Below, one piece after another: positions 48,867 through 57,684 of a DNA stretch of 64,000 nucleotides (position 1 is the stretch's first letter; every line of letters starts with the position of its first letter). Origin of the DNA: Mesobacillus jeotgali. GTDB lineage: Bacteria; Bacillota; Bacilli; Bacillales; Cytobacillaceae. The position numbers and the translations under genes are program-made. The DNA lies in NCBI RefSeq assembly GCF_002874535.1, contig NZ_CP025025.1, positions 1,225,526-1,289,525 on the forward strand, in the 5' to 3' direction. The notes beneath the pieces are model-generated. The model worked only from the letters and a program-made list of their open reading frames with translations. It ran no database searches and was not told the DNA's origin.

Positions 48867-49079
48867 ATGTTTGAAGTTGAAAAAGGGTCTGTAGAAGAGG
48901 CAATCATGATCCTGCAAAATCTCGGTCTTAAAGTGAATGAATACGAGAAGACGAATTCAATGATTCCGGTAGAAAAATATAAAGAGTTATTGGAATTCAC
49001 TATTGCTGTAGCAAGGAAAACGAATGAGGTTACTGTCACAATAGATGAAATGATGGATGATATAGCAACGAAGATGTAA
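48867..49079 (+). CDS. Small hypothetical protein
   Basis: A 70-residue acidic, helical, cytoplasmic peptide (MFEVEKGSVEEAIMILQNLG at the start, KYKELLEFTIAVARKTNEVT in the middle). I do not recognise a family. AGGGGGAATC precedes the ATG with good spacing, and a strong terminator follows, so it is probably expressed. No functional hint comes from the neighbours (AlaX and a YfhP-like hydrolase). Confidence 0.65.
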   Translation: MFEVEKGSVEEAIMILQNLGLKVNEYEKTNSMIPVEKYKELLEFTIAVARKTNEVTVTIDEMMDDIATKM

Positions 49080-49090
49080 TGGATAAGCAA

Positions 49091-49125
49091 GAGCAGCCAG
49101 ATTAAAACCTCTGGCTGCTCTTTTT
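49091..49125 (+). terminator. Terminator after the small gene
   Basis: 11-bp stem GAGCAGCCAGA/TCTGGCTGCTC and TTTTT. Confidence 0.92.
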
Positions 49126-49157
49126 ATCTTGTTTAAAATAACTACACATAATAGTCA

Positions 49158-49195
49158 GCGCTGGTCGGGGCTTACCAAGGGGCTTGCGCTTTTCT
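49158..49195. repeat. Right-end fragment of the dispersed element
   Basis: TCGGGGCTTACCAAGGGGCT followed by TGCGCTTTTCT matches the right end of the element at 50212-50455 (TCGGGGCTAACCAAGGCGCT). The rest is missing. Confidence 0.65.
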
Positions 49196-49199
49196 TCCT

Positions 49200-50069
49200 T
49201 CATTGAGTTTTATCAATGTATTCGAACAGGAAGGATTGTCCGTTTCGGTAAAAGCGTGGATCGTAGACTCCTATTCTATCTCCATCGTCAACGATCACGA
49301 CAAATGGGGACCATTCAGTAAGCGTCTTAGCTTCAGGTTTTTCAGAGAATAATACATTGAGATCTGTATCCTCTGCGGAAGTAAGCTCATATTGTAGCTC
49401 TCTTTCTGAGAAGAGATTATCCTGATAAATGTTAACTTCACCTTCATTTTTGGCGATCACTGTATATGTCCATGGAATGAAGCCAGCAGAAAGTGCAATC
49501 TGTTCATAATCGTCCTCATATTGATTATAAAGCATCCAGCCCTGGACACTTTGGGTAACGACGTGCAGAGCAATAAAGACCCATGCAAGTTTAAAGTAGG
49601 ATGGACTTTTTACCTTATTAAACTTTGACGCAATAAATGCAGTTCCGAGAATCACCCAGAAAACGAAATCAATGATGGGGATTGTCCCAAATGTGATTCT
49701 TATATTAGAAAATGGTTCGAGATAGCCAGTTCCCCAGGCGTTGAATAAATCACTTGTATTATGGATGATGACTGCCAGCCATCCAAGGAAAAAAAGTTTT
49801 ACATCTTTTACTTTAAATAGAAGGAAAGATAGTAGAATAAATAAAGCGGCCCACAATGGTGTCAGGAAAATTGAATGGGTGATGCCTCGATGCCACATCT
49901 GGTAAAGTCCATCATTATCCCACAGCTGTGAAATGACATCGATGTCCGGGATCTGGCTTGCACCGACCGCGGTTAATAAATAAGCACGCTTCTGCGATTT
50001 TTCCATATCTTTTTTATCAACGGCGCCATACAAGGCTAAACCGAAAAGTGTATGCGTAACTGAATCCAT
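49200..50069 (-). CDS. YfhP/YdjM-type membrane-bound metal-dependent hydrolase
   Basis: The 289-residue protein begins MDSVTHTLFGLALYGAVDKK, the DUF457 signature with an early His. It continues with SQIPDIDVISQLW and WHRGITHSIFLTPLWAALF; the His and Asp residues of these phrases are the proposed metal ligands. Four to five hydrophobic segments follow, then a C-terminal extracytoplasmic beta-rich part. B. subtilis YfhP is the likely counterpart. The catalytic function is unproven. The start has AGGAGG just upstream (rc of ggtgcacctcct). It is monocistronic. Confidence 0.85.
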   Translation of the reverse strand: MDSVTHTLFGLALYGAVDKKDMEKSQKRAYLLTAVGASQIPDIDVISQLWDNDGLYQMWHRGITHSIFLTPLWAALFILLSFLLFKVKDVKLFFLGWLAVIIHNTSDLFNAWGTGYLEPFSNIRITFGTIPIIDFVFWVILGTAFIASKFNKVKSPSYFKLAWVFIALHVVTQSVQGWMLYNQYEDDYEQIALSAGFIPWTYTVIAKNEGEVNIYQDNLFSERELQYELTSAEDTDLNVLFSEKPEAKTLTEWSPFVVIVDDGDRIGVYDPRFYRNGQSFLFEYIDKTQ

Positions 50070-50211
50070 GGTGCACCTCCTGAAAATATTATAAACGGTA
50101 AAGGAAAATATTTAAAAGTTCTGATATGCATTTGCAGGATTGCAAACTTAACGCCAGAAAGATAAGATTAAATTTATAGTAAAAAAGAATGGATTTTTCA
50201 ACTCGAGAATT

Positions 50212-50455
50212 GTCCAGCTCCAGCGCCTAGCCCCTCGAGACGTTTGTCTAGTGTCGCCTCCTAGAAACTCCGAAACTTCAACTCCGCCGGCAGAAGCAAA
50301 AAAGCGCTTCTTTGTCGGAGTCTCCAGTTTCTGTGTTTCTGGACAGTTGGCTAAACTTTTCGATTTCTGTCCGCCCAATGAAGTCAAAAAACGACTTCAA
50401 TGGTCGGCCCTCCAACGCTTGTCGGGGCTAACCAAGGCGCTTGCGCTTTTCTATG
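50212..50455. repeat. Dispersed structured intergenic element with imperfect terminal inverted repeats
   Basis: The left end is CCAGCTCCAGCGCCTAGCCC and the right end reads GGGGCTAACCAAGGCGCTTG; reversed, the right end shares AGCGCC and TAGCCCC with the left. Internal hairpins include ACTCCGCCGGCAGAAGC paired with GCTTCTTTGTCGGAGT, and CCAATGAAGTC paired with GACTTCAATGG. It carries no gene. Shorter relatives lie at 24541-24585 and 49158-49195. From memory, similar sequences are frequent in Bacillaceae genomes. Confidence 0.75.
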
Positions 50456-50490
50456 AAGAATTTTGCCTTTAAACAGAAAGGAAACATTTA

Positions 50491-52068
50491 ATGATGAAAA
50501 AATTAAAAGATGAAGTACAATCGCGAAGAACGTTTGCGATTATTTCCCACCCGGATGCCGGGAAAACGACGCTTACGGAAAAGCTGTTGCTGTTCGGCGG
50601 TGCAATCCGTGATGCTGGTACGGTAAAAGCTAAGAAGACAGGGAAGTTTGCGACAAGTGACTGGATGGAAATTGAGAAGCAGCGTGGAATCTCCGTTACC
50701 TCAAGTGTCATGCAATTCGATTATGATGGCTTTAAGGTGAACATTCTTGACACACCAGGCCACCAGGATTTCTCTGAGGACACGTATAGAACGTTAACTG
50801 CGGTCGACAGTGCCGTGATGATCATAGATTCAGCAAAGGGTATCGAGGATCAGACTCTCAAGCTTTTCAAGGTTTGCCGTATGAGAGGAATTCCGATCTT
50901 TACCTTTATCAACAAGCTTGATCGCCAGGGTAAAGCCCCTCTTGAGCTGCTAGCTGAATTGGAAGAAGTGCTTGGGATTGAATCTTATCCAATGAATTGG
51001 CCGATTGGCATGGGCAAGGAGTTCCTTGGGATCTATGACCGATTCAACAACCGGATTGAACAGTTCCGTGTAGATGAGGACAAACGCTTTGTTCAATTGA
51101 ACGAAGAAGGAGAAATAGAGGGTGAGCATTCACTGAAAGAGTCTTCACTATACGACCAGACTTTAGAAGAAATCATGCTGTTGGATGAAGCGGGAAATGA
51201 ATTTTCAAAAGATCGGATTTCAGATGGAACATTGACACCTGTATTTTTTGGAAGCGCCCTGACGACTTTTGGCGTCCAGACATTCCTTGATTCCTATCTG
51301 CAATTTGCACCGGAGCCACAGCCGAGGAATTCGACTGCAGGGGAAATTGATCCGCAATCAGAGGAGTTTTCTGGCTTTATCTTTAAAATCCAGGCAAACA
51401 TGAACCCGGCACATCGCGACAGAATTGCCTTCCTGCGCATCTGCTCAGGCAAGTTTGAACGAGGAATGACCGTCCAGCTTAGCCGTACAGGAAAATCAAT
51501 GAAGCTTGCGCAGTCTACACAGTTCATGGCTGATGATCGCAGTACTGTTGAGGAAGCAGTTGCAGGTGACATCATCGGTCTTTACGACCCGGGCACATAC
51601 CAGATTGGTGATACGATTGTTTCTGGCAAGGAAGGATTCCTGTATGAAAAGCTTCCACAGTTTACACCAGAACTTTTCGTAAGGGTTTCAGCAAAGAATG
51701 TCATGAAGCAAAAACATTTCCATAAAGGAATCCAACAGCTTGTCCAGGAAGGAGCCATCCAGCTTTTCAAGACATTGAAGACGGAAGAGTACCTTCTTGG
51801 TGCCGTCGGACAGCTCCAATTCGAAGTATTCGAAGCAAGGATGCGCAACGAATATAATGTAGAGGTCCTCATGGAAAGACAGGGTTCCAAGATTGCCCGC
51901 TGGATCGAAGGCGACGATGTGAACGAAAACCTGTCCAGCTCGAGGAGTCTGCTTGTCACTGACCGTTATGACAAAAAAGTATTCTTATTCGAGAACGAAT
52001 TCGCCTTAAGGTGGTTCCAGGACAAGAATCCTGAAGTAAAACTTTATAATCCTATGGATGCTTCATAA
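50491..52068 (+). CDS. prfC: Peptide chain release factor 3
   Basis: The 525-residue GTPase removes RF1/RF2 from the ribosome after termination. G motifs: SHPDAGKTT (G1), RGISVTSS (G2), DTPGHQDF (G3) and NKLD (G4). Domain II follows ([20 protein letters not shown]) and then the RF3-specific C-terminal domain ([20 protein letters not shown]). ATG 50491 (or 50494) follows AGAAAGGAAAC. RF3 is present in only part of the Bacillales. It is monocistronic. The dispersed element lies within its 5' region, ending only about 35 bases before the start. Confidence 0.95.
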   Translation: MMKKLKDEVQSRRTFAIISHPDAGKTTLTEKLLLFGGAIRDAGTVKAKKTGKFATSDWMEIEKQRGISVTSSVMQFDYDGFKVNILDTPGHQDFSEDTYRTLTAVDSAVMIIDSAKGIEDQTLKLFKVCRMRGIPIFTFINKLDRQGKAPLELLAELEEVLGIESYPMNWPIGMGKEFLGIYDRFNNRIEQFRVDEDKRFVQLNEEGEIEGEHSLKESSLYDQTLEEIMLLDEAGNEFSKDRISDGTLTPVFFGSALTTFGVQTFLDSYLQFAPEPQPRNSTAGEIDPQSEEFSGFIFKIQANMNPAHRDRIAFLRICSGKFERGMTVQLSRTGKSMKLAQSTQFMADDRSTVEEAVAGDIIGLYDPGTYQIGDTIVSGKEGFLYEKLPQFTPELFVRVSAKNVMKQKHFHKGIQQLVQEGAIQLFKTLKTEEYLLGAVGQLQFEVFEARMRNEYNVEVLMERQGSKIARWIEGDDVNENLSSSRSLLVTDRYDKKVFLFENEFALRWFQDKNPEVKLYNPMDAS

Positions 52069-52074
52069 AAGTTT

Positions 52075-52105
52075 GAGCCGGTATTGTTGAATGCCGGCTC
52101 TTTTT
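52075..52105 (+). terminator. Terminator after prfC
   Basis: GAGCCGG/CCGGCTC with TTTTT. Confidence 0.9.
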
Positions 52106-52163
52106 ATATTAAAAAATATCAGGTCTGTCCGGGCACTGATTTCATTTTATTTAGTACAATCTA

Positions 52164-52192
52164 TTGACATTTTCCAAATCAGATACTATATT
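52164..52192 (+). promoter_or_regulatory. Sigma-A promoter of the T-box transcript
   Basis: TTGACA (52164-52169) and TATATT (52187-52192), 17-base spacer. A perfect 20-bp palindrome CGCTTTTATGCATAAAAGCG (52208-52227) starts about 10 bases after the expected start of transcription. Confidence 0.8.
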
Positions 52193-52251
52193 AATATTAT
52201 TCTATATCGCTTTTATGCATAAAAGCGTTTAAGTATAAAAGTTATATACTT

Positions 52252-52450
52252 AGTGCCGGCAGAAACTAGTAGAATCTCCATAAGCAGCAAAAAGAAACTG
52301 GATGGTTGCTGAAAATCCAGGCAATGGCTGATTTGAATTACACCTGTCGTGATCAGGCACTGTTAATGAAGTGGGCAAATCTTATTATTTGCCAATTAGG
52401 GTGGTACCGCGGAGCTCCTTCGTCCCTAGATGCAGAGGAGCTGTTTGTAC
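52252..52450 (+). promoter_or_regulatory. T-box leader, tyrosine specifier
   Basis: Stem I is closed by AGTGCC (52252-52257) and GGCACT (52356-52361). The 3' side of its lower part contains GAATTACACC, where TAC at 52339-52341 is in the specifier position, so the leader should read tRNA-Tyr. The conserved T-box AGGGTGGTACCGCGG is at 52398-52412. A terminator stem AGCTCCT/AGGAGCT (52413-52419, 52436-52442) follows. Uncharged tRNA would favour antitermination. Confidence 0.92.
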
Positions 52451-52475
52451 TTTACTACTAATTGGGGGAATCATC

Positions 52476-53873
52476 ATGTTAAACCAAAGCCAATCAACCG
52501 AACTGAAAACTTCTGAGGCTGCTGCTGTTATTTTATTGCTTCTGACGGGGATCGGTTATGGCATGATAAAACTTGAACTAATGCCGCACATTCCGGTCCT
52601 GATCGGTATCGGGTCAATGATAATTTATGGTTTGTTTAAAAAAATCAAGATGGACGAACTAGAAAATAGTATGATTGAGGGTGCCAGGGCAGGCCTGGGA
52701 GCTGTATTGATTTTTTTCTTCATTGGGATGCTTGTCAGCAGCTGGATTGCTGCTGGTACCATTCCTACTTTGATATATATCGCATTTGATTTAGTGACTG
52801 GAAAGTGGTTTTATGCGATTGTCTTTATTGTCACATCTGTTATTGGGTTAAGCATTGGCAGTTCATTGACTACCTCAGCTGTAATTGGTGTAGCGTTCAT
52901 AGCTGTTAGTGAAAGTTTGGGATTTTCATTGGCAATCACTGCCGGTGCAGTGGTATCGGGCGCATTCCTTGGTGATAAAATGTCGCCGCTATCGGATACA
53001 ACCGTTTTAGCGTCTGCAACTGTTAAAGTAGATCTTTTTGAGCATATCAAAAACATGAGCTGGACGACGATACCTGCGTTCTTCATTTCACTTGTGATGT
53101 TTGCGGCCTTGTCGCCAGAACTGGGATCAGCAGATTTTACAAAGCTTGGTAGCTTGCAGAATACTCTATTGGAGATGAATCTTGTTAACTGGTACTCACT
53201 CATTCCGCTGGTTATCATTGCGATACTTGCGGTGAGGAAAGTATCTTCAATTTTGACACTAGGAGCAGGAACCCTTTCAGCGATGATGATCAGTTTGATG
53301 GTTGTTCCGCAAAATGACTGGAGCCAGCTTCCGGGAATTTTATATTCAGGCTATGTTTCTGAGAGCGGCAACGAGCAGCTGGATTCCCTGCTGAGCCGCG
53401 GGGGGATTGAGAGCATGTTCTTTTCAGTCTCGCTTGTACTCCTTGCTTTAAGCATGGGTGGATTGCTGTTCAAGCTTGGTGTTCTTCCGGCTCTATTGCG
53501 AGGGCTTGCCAGCAGGCTGGAAAATGTTCCTGTTCTCGTTGGCTCAACAGCTTTATCTGCGATTGGGATCAACTTCTTGATTGGTGAGCAATATCTTTCA
53601 ATTCTTATAACAGGCAATACATTTGCTGGCCACTTCGAAAAAGCTGGGCTGCATCCGAAAAATCTTTCGCGTGTCCTGGAGGATGCCGGGACAGTACTCA
53701 ATCCACTTGTACCCTGGAGTGTGTGTGGCGTTTTCCTTAGCAGCGTCCTTGGAGTCAGCACGATGGACTATGTTCCATTTGCGTTCTTTTGTCTGCTGTC
53801 ACCGTTATTGACACTTGCAGCAGGATTTACTGGAATAACCTTATCGAAGACAGGGAAAAATGCGGTGGCATAA
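52476..53873 (+). CDS. NhaC-family transporter under tyrosine T-box control (probable tyrosine carrier)
   Basis: The 465-residue membrane protein has about 11-12 hydrophobic segments and NhaC-family motifs: GARAGLGAVLIFFFIGMLVS, SIGSSLTTSAVIGVAFIAVS, VVSGAFLGDKMSPLSDTTVL and the late NPLVPWSVCGVFLSSVLGV. The family is named for sodium-proton antiport. Comparative genomics of T-box-controlled members (YheL type) predicted that they import tyrosine; the TAC specifier here agrees, but transport of tyrosine is not shown by sequence. ATG 52476 follows GGGGGAATC; the longer frame from 52371 would start inside the T-box and is rejected. Confidence 0.88.
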   Translation: MLNQSQSTELKTSEAAAVILLLLTGIGYGMIKLELMPHIPVLIGIGSMIIYGLFKKIKMDELENSMIEGARAGLGAVLIFFFIGMLVSSWIAAGTIPTLIYIAFDLVTGKWFYAIVFIVTSVIGLSIGSSLTTSAVIGVAFIAVSESLGFSLAITAGAVVSGAFLGDKMSPLSDTTVLASATVKVDLFEHIKNMSWTTIPAFFISLVMFAALSPELGSADFTKLGSLQNTLLEMNLVNWYSLIPLVIIAILAVRKVSSILTLGAGTLSAMMISLMVVPQNDWSQLPGILYSGYVSESGNEQLDSLLSRGGIESMFFSVSLVLLALSMGGLLFKLGVLPALLRGLASRLENVPVLVGSTALSAIGINFLIGEQYLSILITGNTFAGHFEKAGLHPKNLSRVLEDAGTVLNPLVPWSVCGVFLSSVLGVSTMDYVPFAFFCLLSPLLTLAAGFTGITLSKTGKNAVA

Positions 53874-53887
53874 GCTGCCGCTTTTTT
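53861..53887 (+). terminator. Terminator after the NhaC-family gene
   Basis: GCGGTGGC/GCTGCCGC (two G-T pairs), loop ATAA, TTTTTT; overlaps the stop codon. Confidence 0.8.
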
Positions 53888-53904
53888 GTTGCTTACTAAT
53901 TCGG

Positions 53905-54004
53905 CTAATGTGCCCGGAACACAGGTGGATGCAAGATTTTGGGGATATAAAACCTGATAATGTGCCGGTAAACTCAAAAAACATCTAAGTTGGGCACATT
54001 ATCT
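53905..54004. repeat. Short intergenic array of the word TAATGTGCC (two direct, one inverted)
   Basis: CTAATGTGCCCGG starts at 53905 and ATAATGTGCCGG at 53957, 52 bases apart. The inverted form GGCACATTATC is at 53992-54002. The bases between are not conserved. Confidence 0.6.
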
Positions 54005-54178
54005 TATAGCTTAAATGGCTGTTAATTCTAGTATCTAAAAGTTTCAATAATCCTTTGTTTACTTTAAAATGAAAGGTATGCTTATGGGAAACAAATGTTA
54101 AAAATTGTTCTTATAATTTGCATACTGGATAGTTGAATTATCCATGGTGCTTCACTATATTAAGGATTGTACATAATA

Positions 54179-54188
54179 ACCGTCCGGT
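54179..54188 (+). promoter_or_regulatory. Possible TetR-type operator before the RND pump gene
   Basis: ACCGTCCGGT is a 10-bp palindrome, continued by CAGTCACTG, in the -40 region of the coding start. TetR repressors of efflux pumps bind similar GACCG/CGGTC palindromes. Weak evidence. Confidence 0.35.
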
Positions 54189-54224
54189 CAGTCACTGTGT
54201 TTTACCGCCGAAAGGAGTTAACGT

Positions 54225-57200
54225 ATGAAAATCAGTAATTTTTCGATCAGAAGACCTATTTTTACATTAGTGACCATGTTCTTGGTCCTGATTCTTGGGG
54301 CTGTTTCATTGATGAGGATTCCGTTGAAACTGATCCCGGATATAAATCCGCCTGTTGGGGTAGTCGTGACCAATTACCAGGGAGCCAGTCCTGAGGAAGT
54401 TTTGGAAAAGGTGACGAAGCCTCTCGAGGCTAATTTGGCAACGCTGCCGGGAATCAAGACGATGACTTCTACTTCACAGGAAGGTGCCAACCTAATCCTG
54501 ATGCAGTTTTCCTGGACAACCAATATTGATGATATCCAGGATGAGGTCATCCAAAGGCTGGATATGACCCCGATTCCGGATGATGCCAATGAGCCGAGAT
54601 TCATGAAGTTCGACCCGTCTCAATTTCCAGTCATCCAGCTATCATTAAGCTCTGGCCAGGATGAATCTGCGTTAAGGGAGCTGGCGGAAGAGCTAGAACT
54701 GGAGCTTACCAAGGTCGAAGGAGTCGCTAGCGTCAATTTATCAGGTACATCCGTACAGGAAGTAAGGGTGGAACTTGACCAGGAAAAGTTAAAGAGCTAT
54801 AAACTGAGCCAGTCCGATATTGTAGACCTGATCAGGGCTAATGATGTATCGATGCCTGGTGATACGATTTTGACAGATGGCAAAGAACTGACGACCAGGA
54901 TCATCAGTAGTTTGGATTCATTAGATACGTTAAAGAACCTGACAGTATTCAACAATCCGATGACAAATGAGAAGGTCAAGCTAGATGATGTTGGAACTGT
55001 TGAGCTGCAAAAACAGGATGATAATACGATTACAAGGACGAACCAGACTCCTTCCGTACTGCTGAGTGTCCTGCAGCAATCGGATGCCAACACGGCAGAG
55101 GTTTCTGAAGCTTTTCTCGAAGAGTTGGAGACATTGCTTGAGCGTGATAAATTTGCTGGGATAGAGTCGGAGGTACTCTTTGACCAGGGAGATTACATCA
55201 AAATGGCAATCGGAAATATTTCAAACTCCCTGATTGTCGGGGGATTGCTAGCGATGGCCGTTCTGTTCTTCTTCCTTAGAAATGTGAAGAGTCCGCTAAT
55301 CATCGGGATAGCGATTCCGTATTCCGTCATCTTTACCTTCGTATTGATGTTTTTTGCTGATTTTACATTGAATATCATGACCCTTGGGGGACTGGCACTC
55401 GGAATCGGGATGCTGGTGGATAATGCTATCGTCGTCATCGAAAATATATATCGCCATCTTTCAATGGGCAAGGATCCGAAAACGGCAGCAAGGGATGGAG
55501 CTAAGGAAGTAGGAGCTGCCATTACTGCGTCAACTTTGACGACTGTAGCAGTGTTTTTGCCAGTTGTCTTCATCTCTGGTATCATCGGCGAGTTGTTTAC
55601 AGAGTTCGCTTTGACGATTTCATTCAGTTTGTTTGCTTCCTTGGTGGTTGCATTGACCGTTGTCCCAATGTTAGCCAGCAGGCTGTTGAAGGCGCCGAAG
55701 AAAAATCTCGAAGCGAGAAGGCAGCGTTCAGGCTCATTGAGAGGATTGGAAAAATCGATCAGGTGGGCACTTCGCCATCGATTCATTGTCATTCTGATCA
55801 CTTTGCTGATGCTGGCAGGAGGCGGTTATGGAGTGACAACAGTTGGCACCCAGTTTATCCCTCCTACGGATGAAGGATTTTTCAGCATCAGGGTGAATCT
55901 CGAAAATGGAGCTGCTCTTTCTGAAACTCAAAAAGTCATGGCTGCTCTTGAAGATAAATTGAAAGATGAAGAAGAGGTCGATGTTTATGTAAGCCTGATT
56001 GGTACTACACAAGAGGCTTCATTCAGAGGCACGACGAATGCCAATGTCGGTGAATTGTATGTAAAGATGGATGAGCTTGAAGAACGGAAAATCAGCACCT
56101 TCCAGTTTGTCGATGATGTAAAAAAAGAGCTGGAGCAAGCCGCGGCAAATGCAAACAGCAGTGCTGAACTAGGTTTTAATTTGCAGTCCACATCCGGATC
56201 TGCTCCGAACACCCTGACTTTCAATGTTCGCGATTCCAGTGAAAAACGGCTGAATGAGTCTGTTGATAGAATATATGAATCCCTGAATGAGCTCGACGAT
56301 GTCAATGAGCTGACTACAAGCCAGAATGATACTGTTGAGGAAATCCAGATTACCGTTGACAGGGAAAAAGCACTGGCCCAGGGACTGGCACCAGCGCAAA
56401 TTGCCATGATTGTTAACAACGTAACTCGAGGGGATATGGCAACACAAATGTCCGGTGAAGATGGAGAAATCCTTAGTGTATATGTGGAATATGACAGTGA
56501 AGTAACCAAGAATATCGACGAGCTGAAAAAGCTTTTAATCAAGAAGCCTGATGGTAACTATGTTACCCTTGGCCAGGTTGCCAATATTGAAACCGGCAGC
56601 GGCCCGGTAAGAATCCAGCGGATCAATCAACAGGGTGCAGTTGAATTCACGATGAAATACAAGTCATCAACAAACCTTGGGGATATATCCAAAAAGGTGG
56701 ATGAGAAGATAGAAGAGCTTGATTTACCAGAAGAAACTGAAGTCGTCTTCAGTGGAGATAGAGAGCTGCTCGAATCATCAATTGATGATCTTGTGTTGGC
56801 TTTCGTTCTGGCAATCATCTTGATCTATCTTGTAATGGCAGCCCAGTTCGAGTCACTGAAGTATCCATTTGTCATCATGTTCACGGTTCCGCTGATGGTA
56901 ATTGGTGTCGCACTGGCGCTGACGGCAACGGGAACACCAGTAAGCTTGACAGTGGTTATCGGAATCATTGTGCTTGCAGGTATCGTTGTTAACAATGCGA
57001 TTGTGATCGTCGATTATATCAACCAGAAGAAAGAGCGTGGTTTGATACCGCATGAAGCGATTGTCCTTTCGGTAAAAGACAGGGCACGGCCTATCTTGAT
57101 GACGGCGTTGACGACCATTCTTGGACTTCTTCCACTCGCGCTAGGCATTGGGGAAGGAACTGAAATCAACCAGCCAATGGGAATTACGGTCATTGGAGGC

Positions 57201-57494
57201 CTGATCAGCAGTACATTCCTGACGCTGTTTGTCATTCCAGTGGTCTATAGTTTCTTTGACAAGGACTATCGAAGAAGAAATAAAATGTATGCGACACCAG
57301 ATGGACACCTGGTACCAGCCTATCTGCTAAAAGAGCATACAGAATCAGATTATGAAACGGGAACAGAAGAAGGCCAGACATACTTCCAAAAGGGAAAATA
57401 CACGAAAGAAGAAATGGCCGGCATGTTAGAAGAGCTCCTTCAGCGCGTAAAAGAAGAAGAAGATTCAAATCAGGATTTTAGAAGAAGAAGATAA
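54225..57494 (+). CDS. swrC: RND-family efflux permease (AcrB/SwrC-like)
   Basis: The protein has 1089 residues in a duplicated RND layout: first membrane helix at the N-terminus (FTLVTMFLVLILGAVSLMRI), an external porter domain, six membrane helices (about 330-500) with GLALGIGMLVDNAIVVIENI and the proton-relay Asp in that phrase, then a second half with helix 7 near 520, a second porter domain, and a final six-helix bundle (IIVLAGIVVNNAIVIVDYIN). The best-known Bacillus relative, SwrC/YerP, exports surfactin and other amphiphiles; substrate here is inferred only. ATG 54225 follows AAAGGAG. No membrane-fusion protein gene is adjacent. The C-terminal tail of about 70 residues is long and charged. 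Confidence 0.92.
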   Translation: MKISNFSIRRPIFTLVTMFLVLILGAVSLMRIPLKLIPDINPPVGVVVTNYQGASPEEVLEKVTKPLEANLATLPGIKTMTSTSQEGANLILMQFSWTTNIDDIQDEVIQRLDMTPIPDDANEPRFMKFDPSQFPVIQLSLSSGQDESALRELAEELELELTKVEGVASVNLSGTSVQEVRVELDQEKLKSYKLSQSDIVDLIRANDVSMPGDTILTDGKELTTRIISSLDSLDTLKNLTVFNNPMTNEKVKLDDVGTVELQKQDDNTITRTNQTPSVLLSVLQQSDANTAEVSEAFLEELETLLERDKFAGIESEVLFDQGDYIKMAIGNISNSLIVGGLLAMAVLFFFLRNVKSPLIIGIAIPYSVIFTFVLMFFADFTLNIMTLGGLALGIGMLVDNAIVVIENIYRHLSMGKDPKTAARDGAKEVGAAITASTLTTVAVFLPVVFISGIIGELFTEFALTISFSLFASLVVALTVVPMLASRLLKAPKKNLEARRQRSGSLRGLEKSIRWALRHRFIVILITLLMLAGGGYGVTTVGTQFIPPTDEGFFSIRVNLENGAALSETQKVMAALEDKLKDEEEVDVYVSLIGTTQEASFRGTTNANVGELYVKMDELEERKISTFQFVDDVKKELEQAAANANSSAELGFNLQSTSGSAPNTLTFNVRDSSEKRLNESVDRIYESLNELDDVNELTTSQNDTVEEIQITVDREKALAQGLAPAQIAMIVNNVTRGDMATQMSGEDGEILSVYVEYDSEVTKNIDELKKLLIKKPDGNYVTLGQVANIETGSGPVRIQRINQQGAVEFTMKYKSSTNLGDISKKVDEKIEELDLPEETEVVFSGDRELLESSIDDLVLAFVLAIILIYLVMAAQFESLKYPFVIMFTVPLMVIGVALALTATGTPVSLTVVIGIIVLAGIVVNNAIVIVDYINQKKERGLIPHEAIVLSVKDRARPILMTALTTILGLLPLALGIGEGTEINQPMGITVIGGLISSTFLTLFVIPVVYSFFDKDYRRRNKMYATPDGHLVPAYLLKEHTESDYETGTEEGQTYFQKGKYTKEEMAGMLEELLQRVKEEEDSNQDFRRRR

Positions 57495-57499
57495 TGCGA

Positions 57500-57532
57500 G
57501 AGACCTGGCTGAGATTAGCCAGGTCTCTTTTT
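57500..57532 (+). terminator. Terminator after the RND pump gene
   Basis: GAGACCTGGCT/AGCCAGGTCTC with 6-nt loop and TTTTT. Confidence 0.95.
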
Positions 57533-57684
57533 ACGAAGGCATAGACCTCCTATAAAAACGAGGAACTATCTTGAAGTATTGCCCCCCCGTTATTTATCGT
57601 ATTTTTCAGAATAGTCAGCAAAGCAATTGCGTATGCAGGCGCTTCCGTTTAAAATATAGCTAATTAACGGTGAGGAGGACATTC

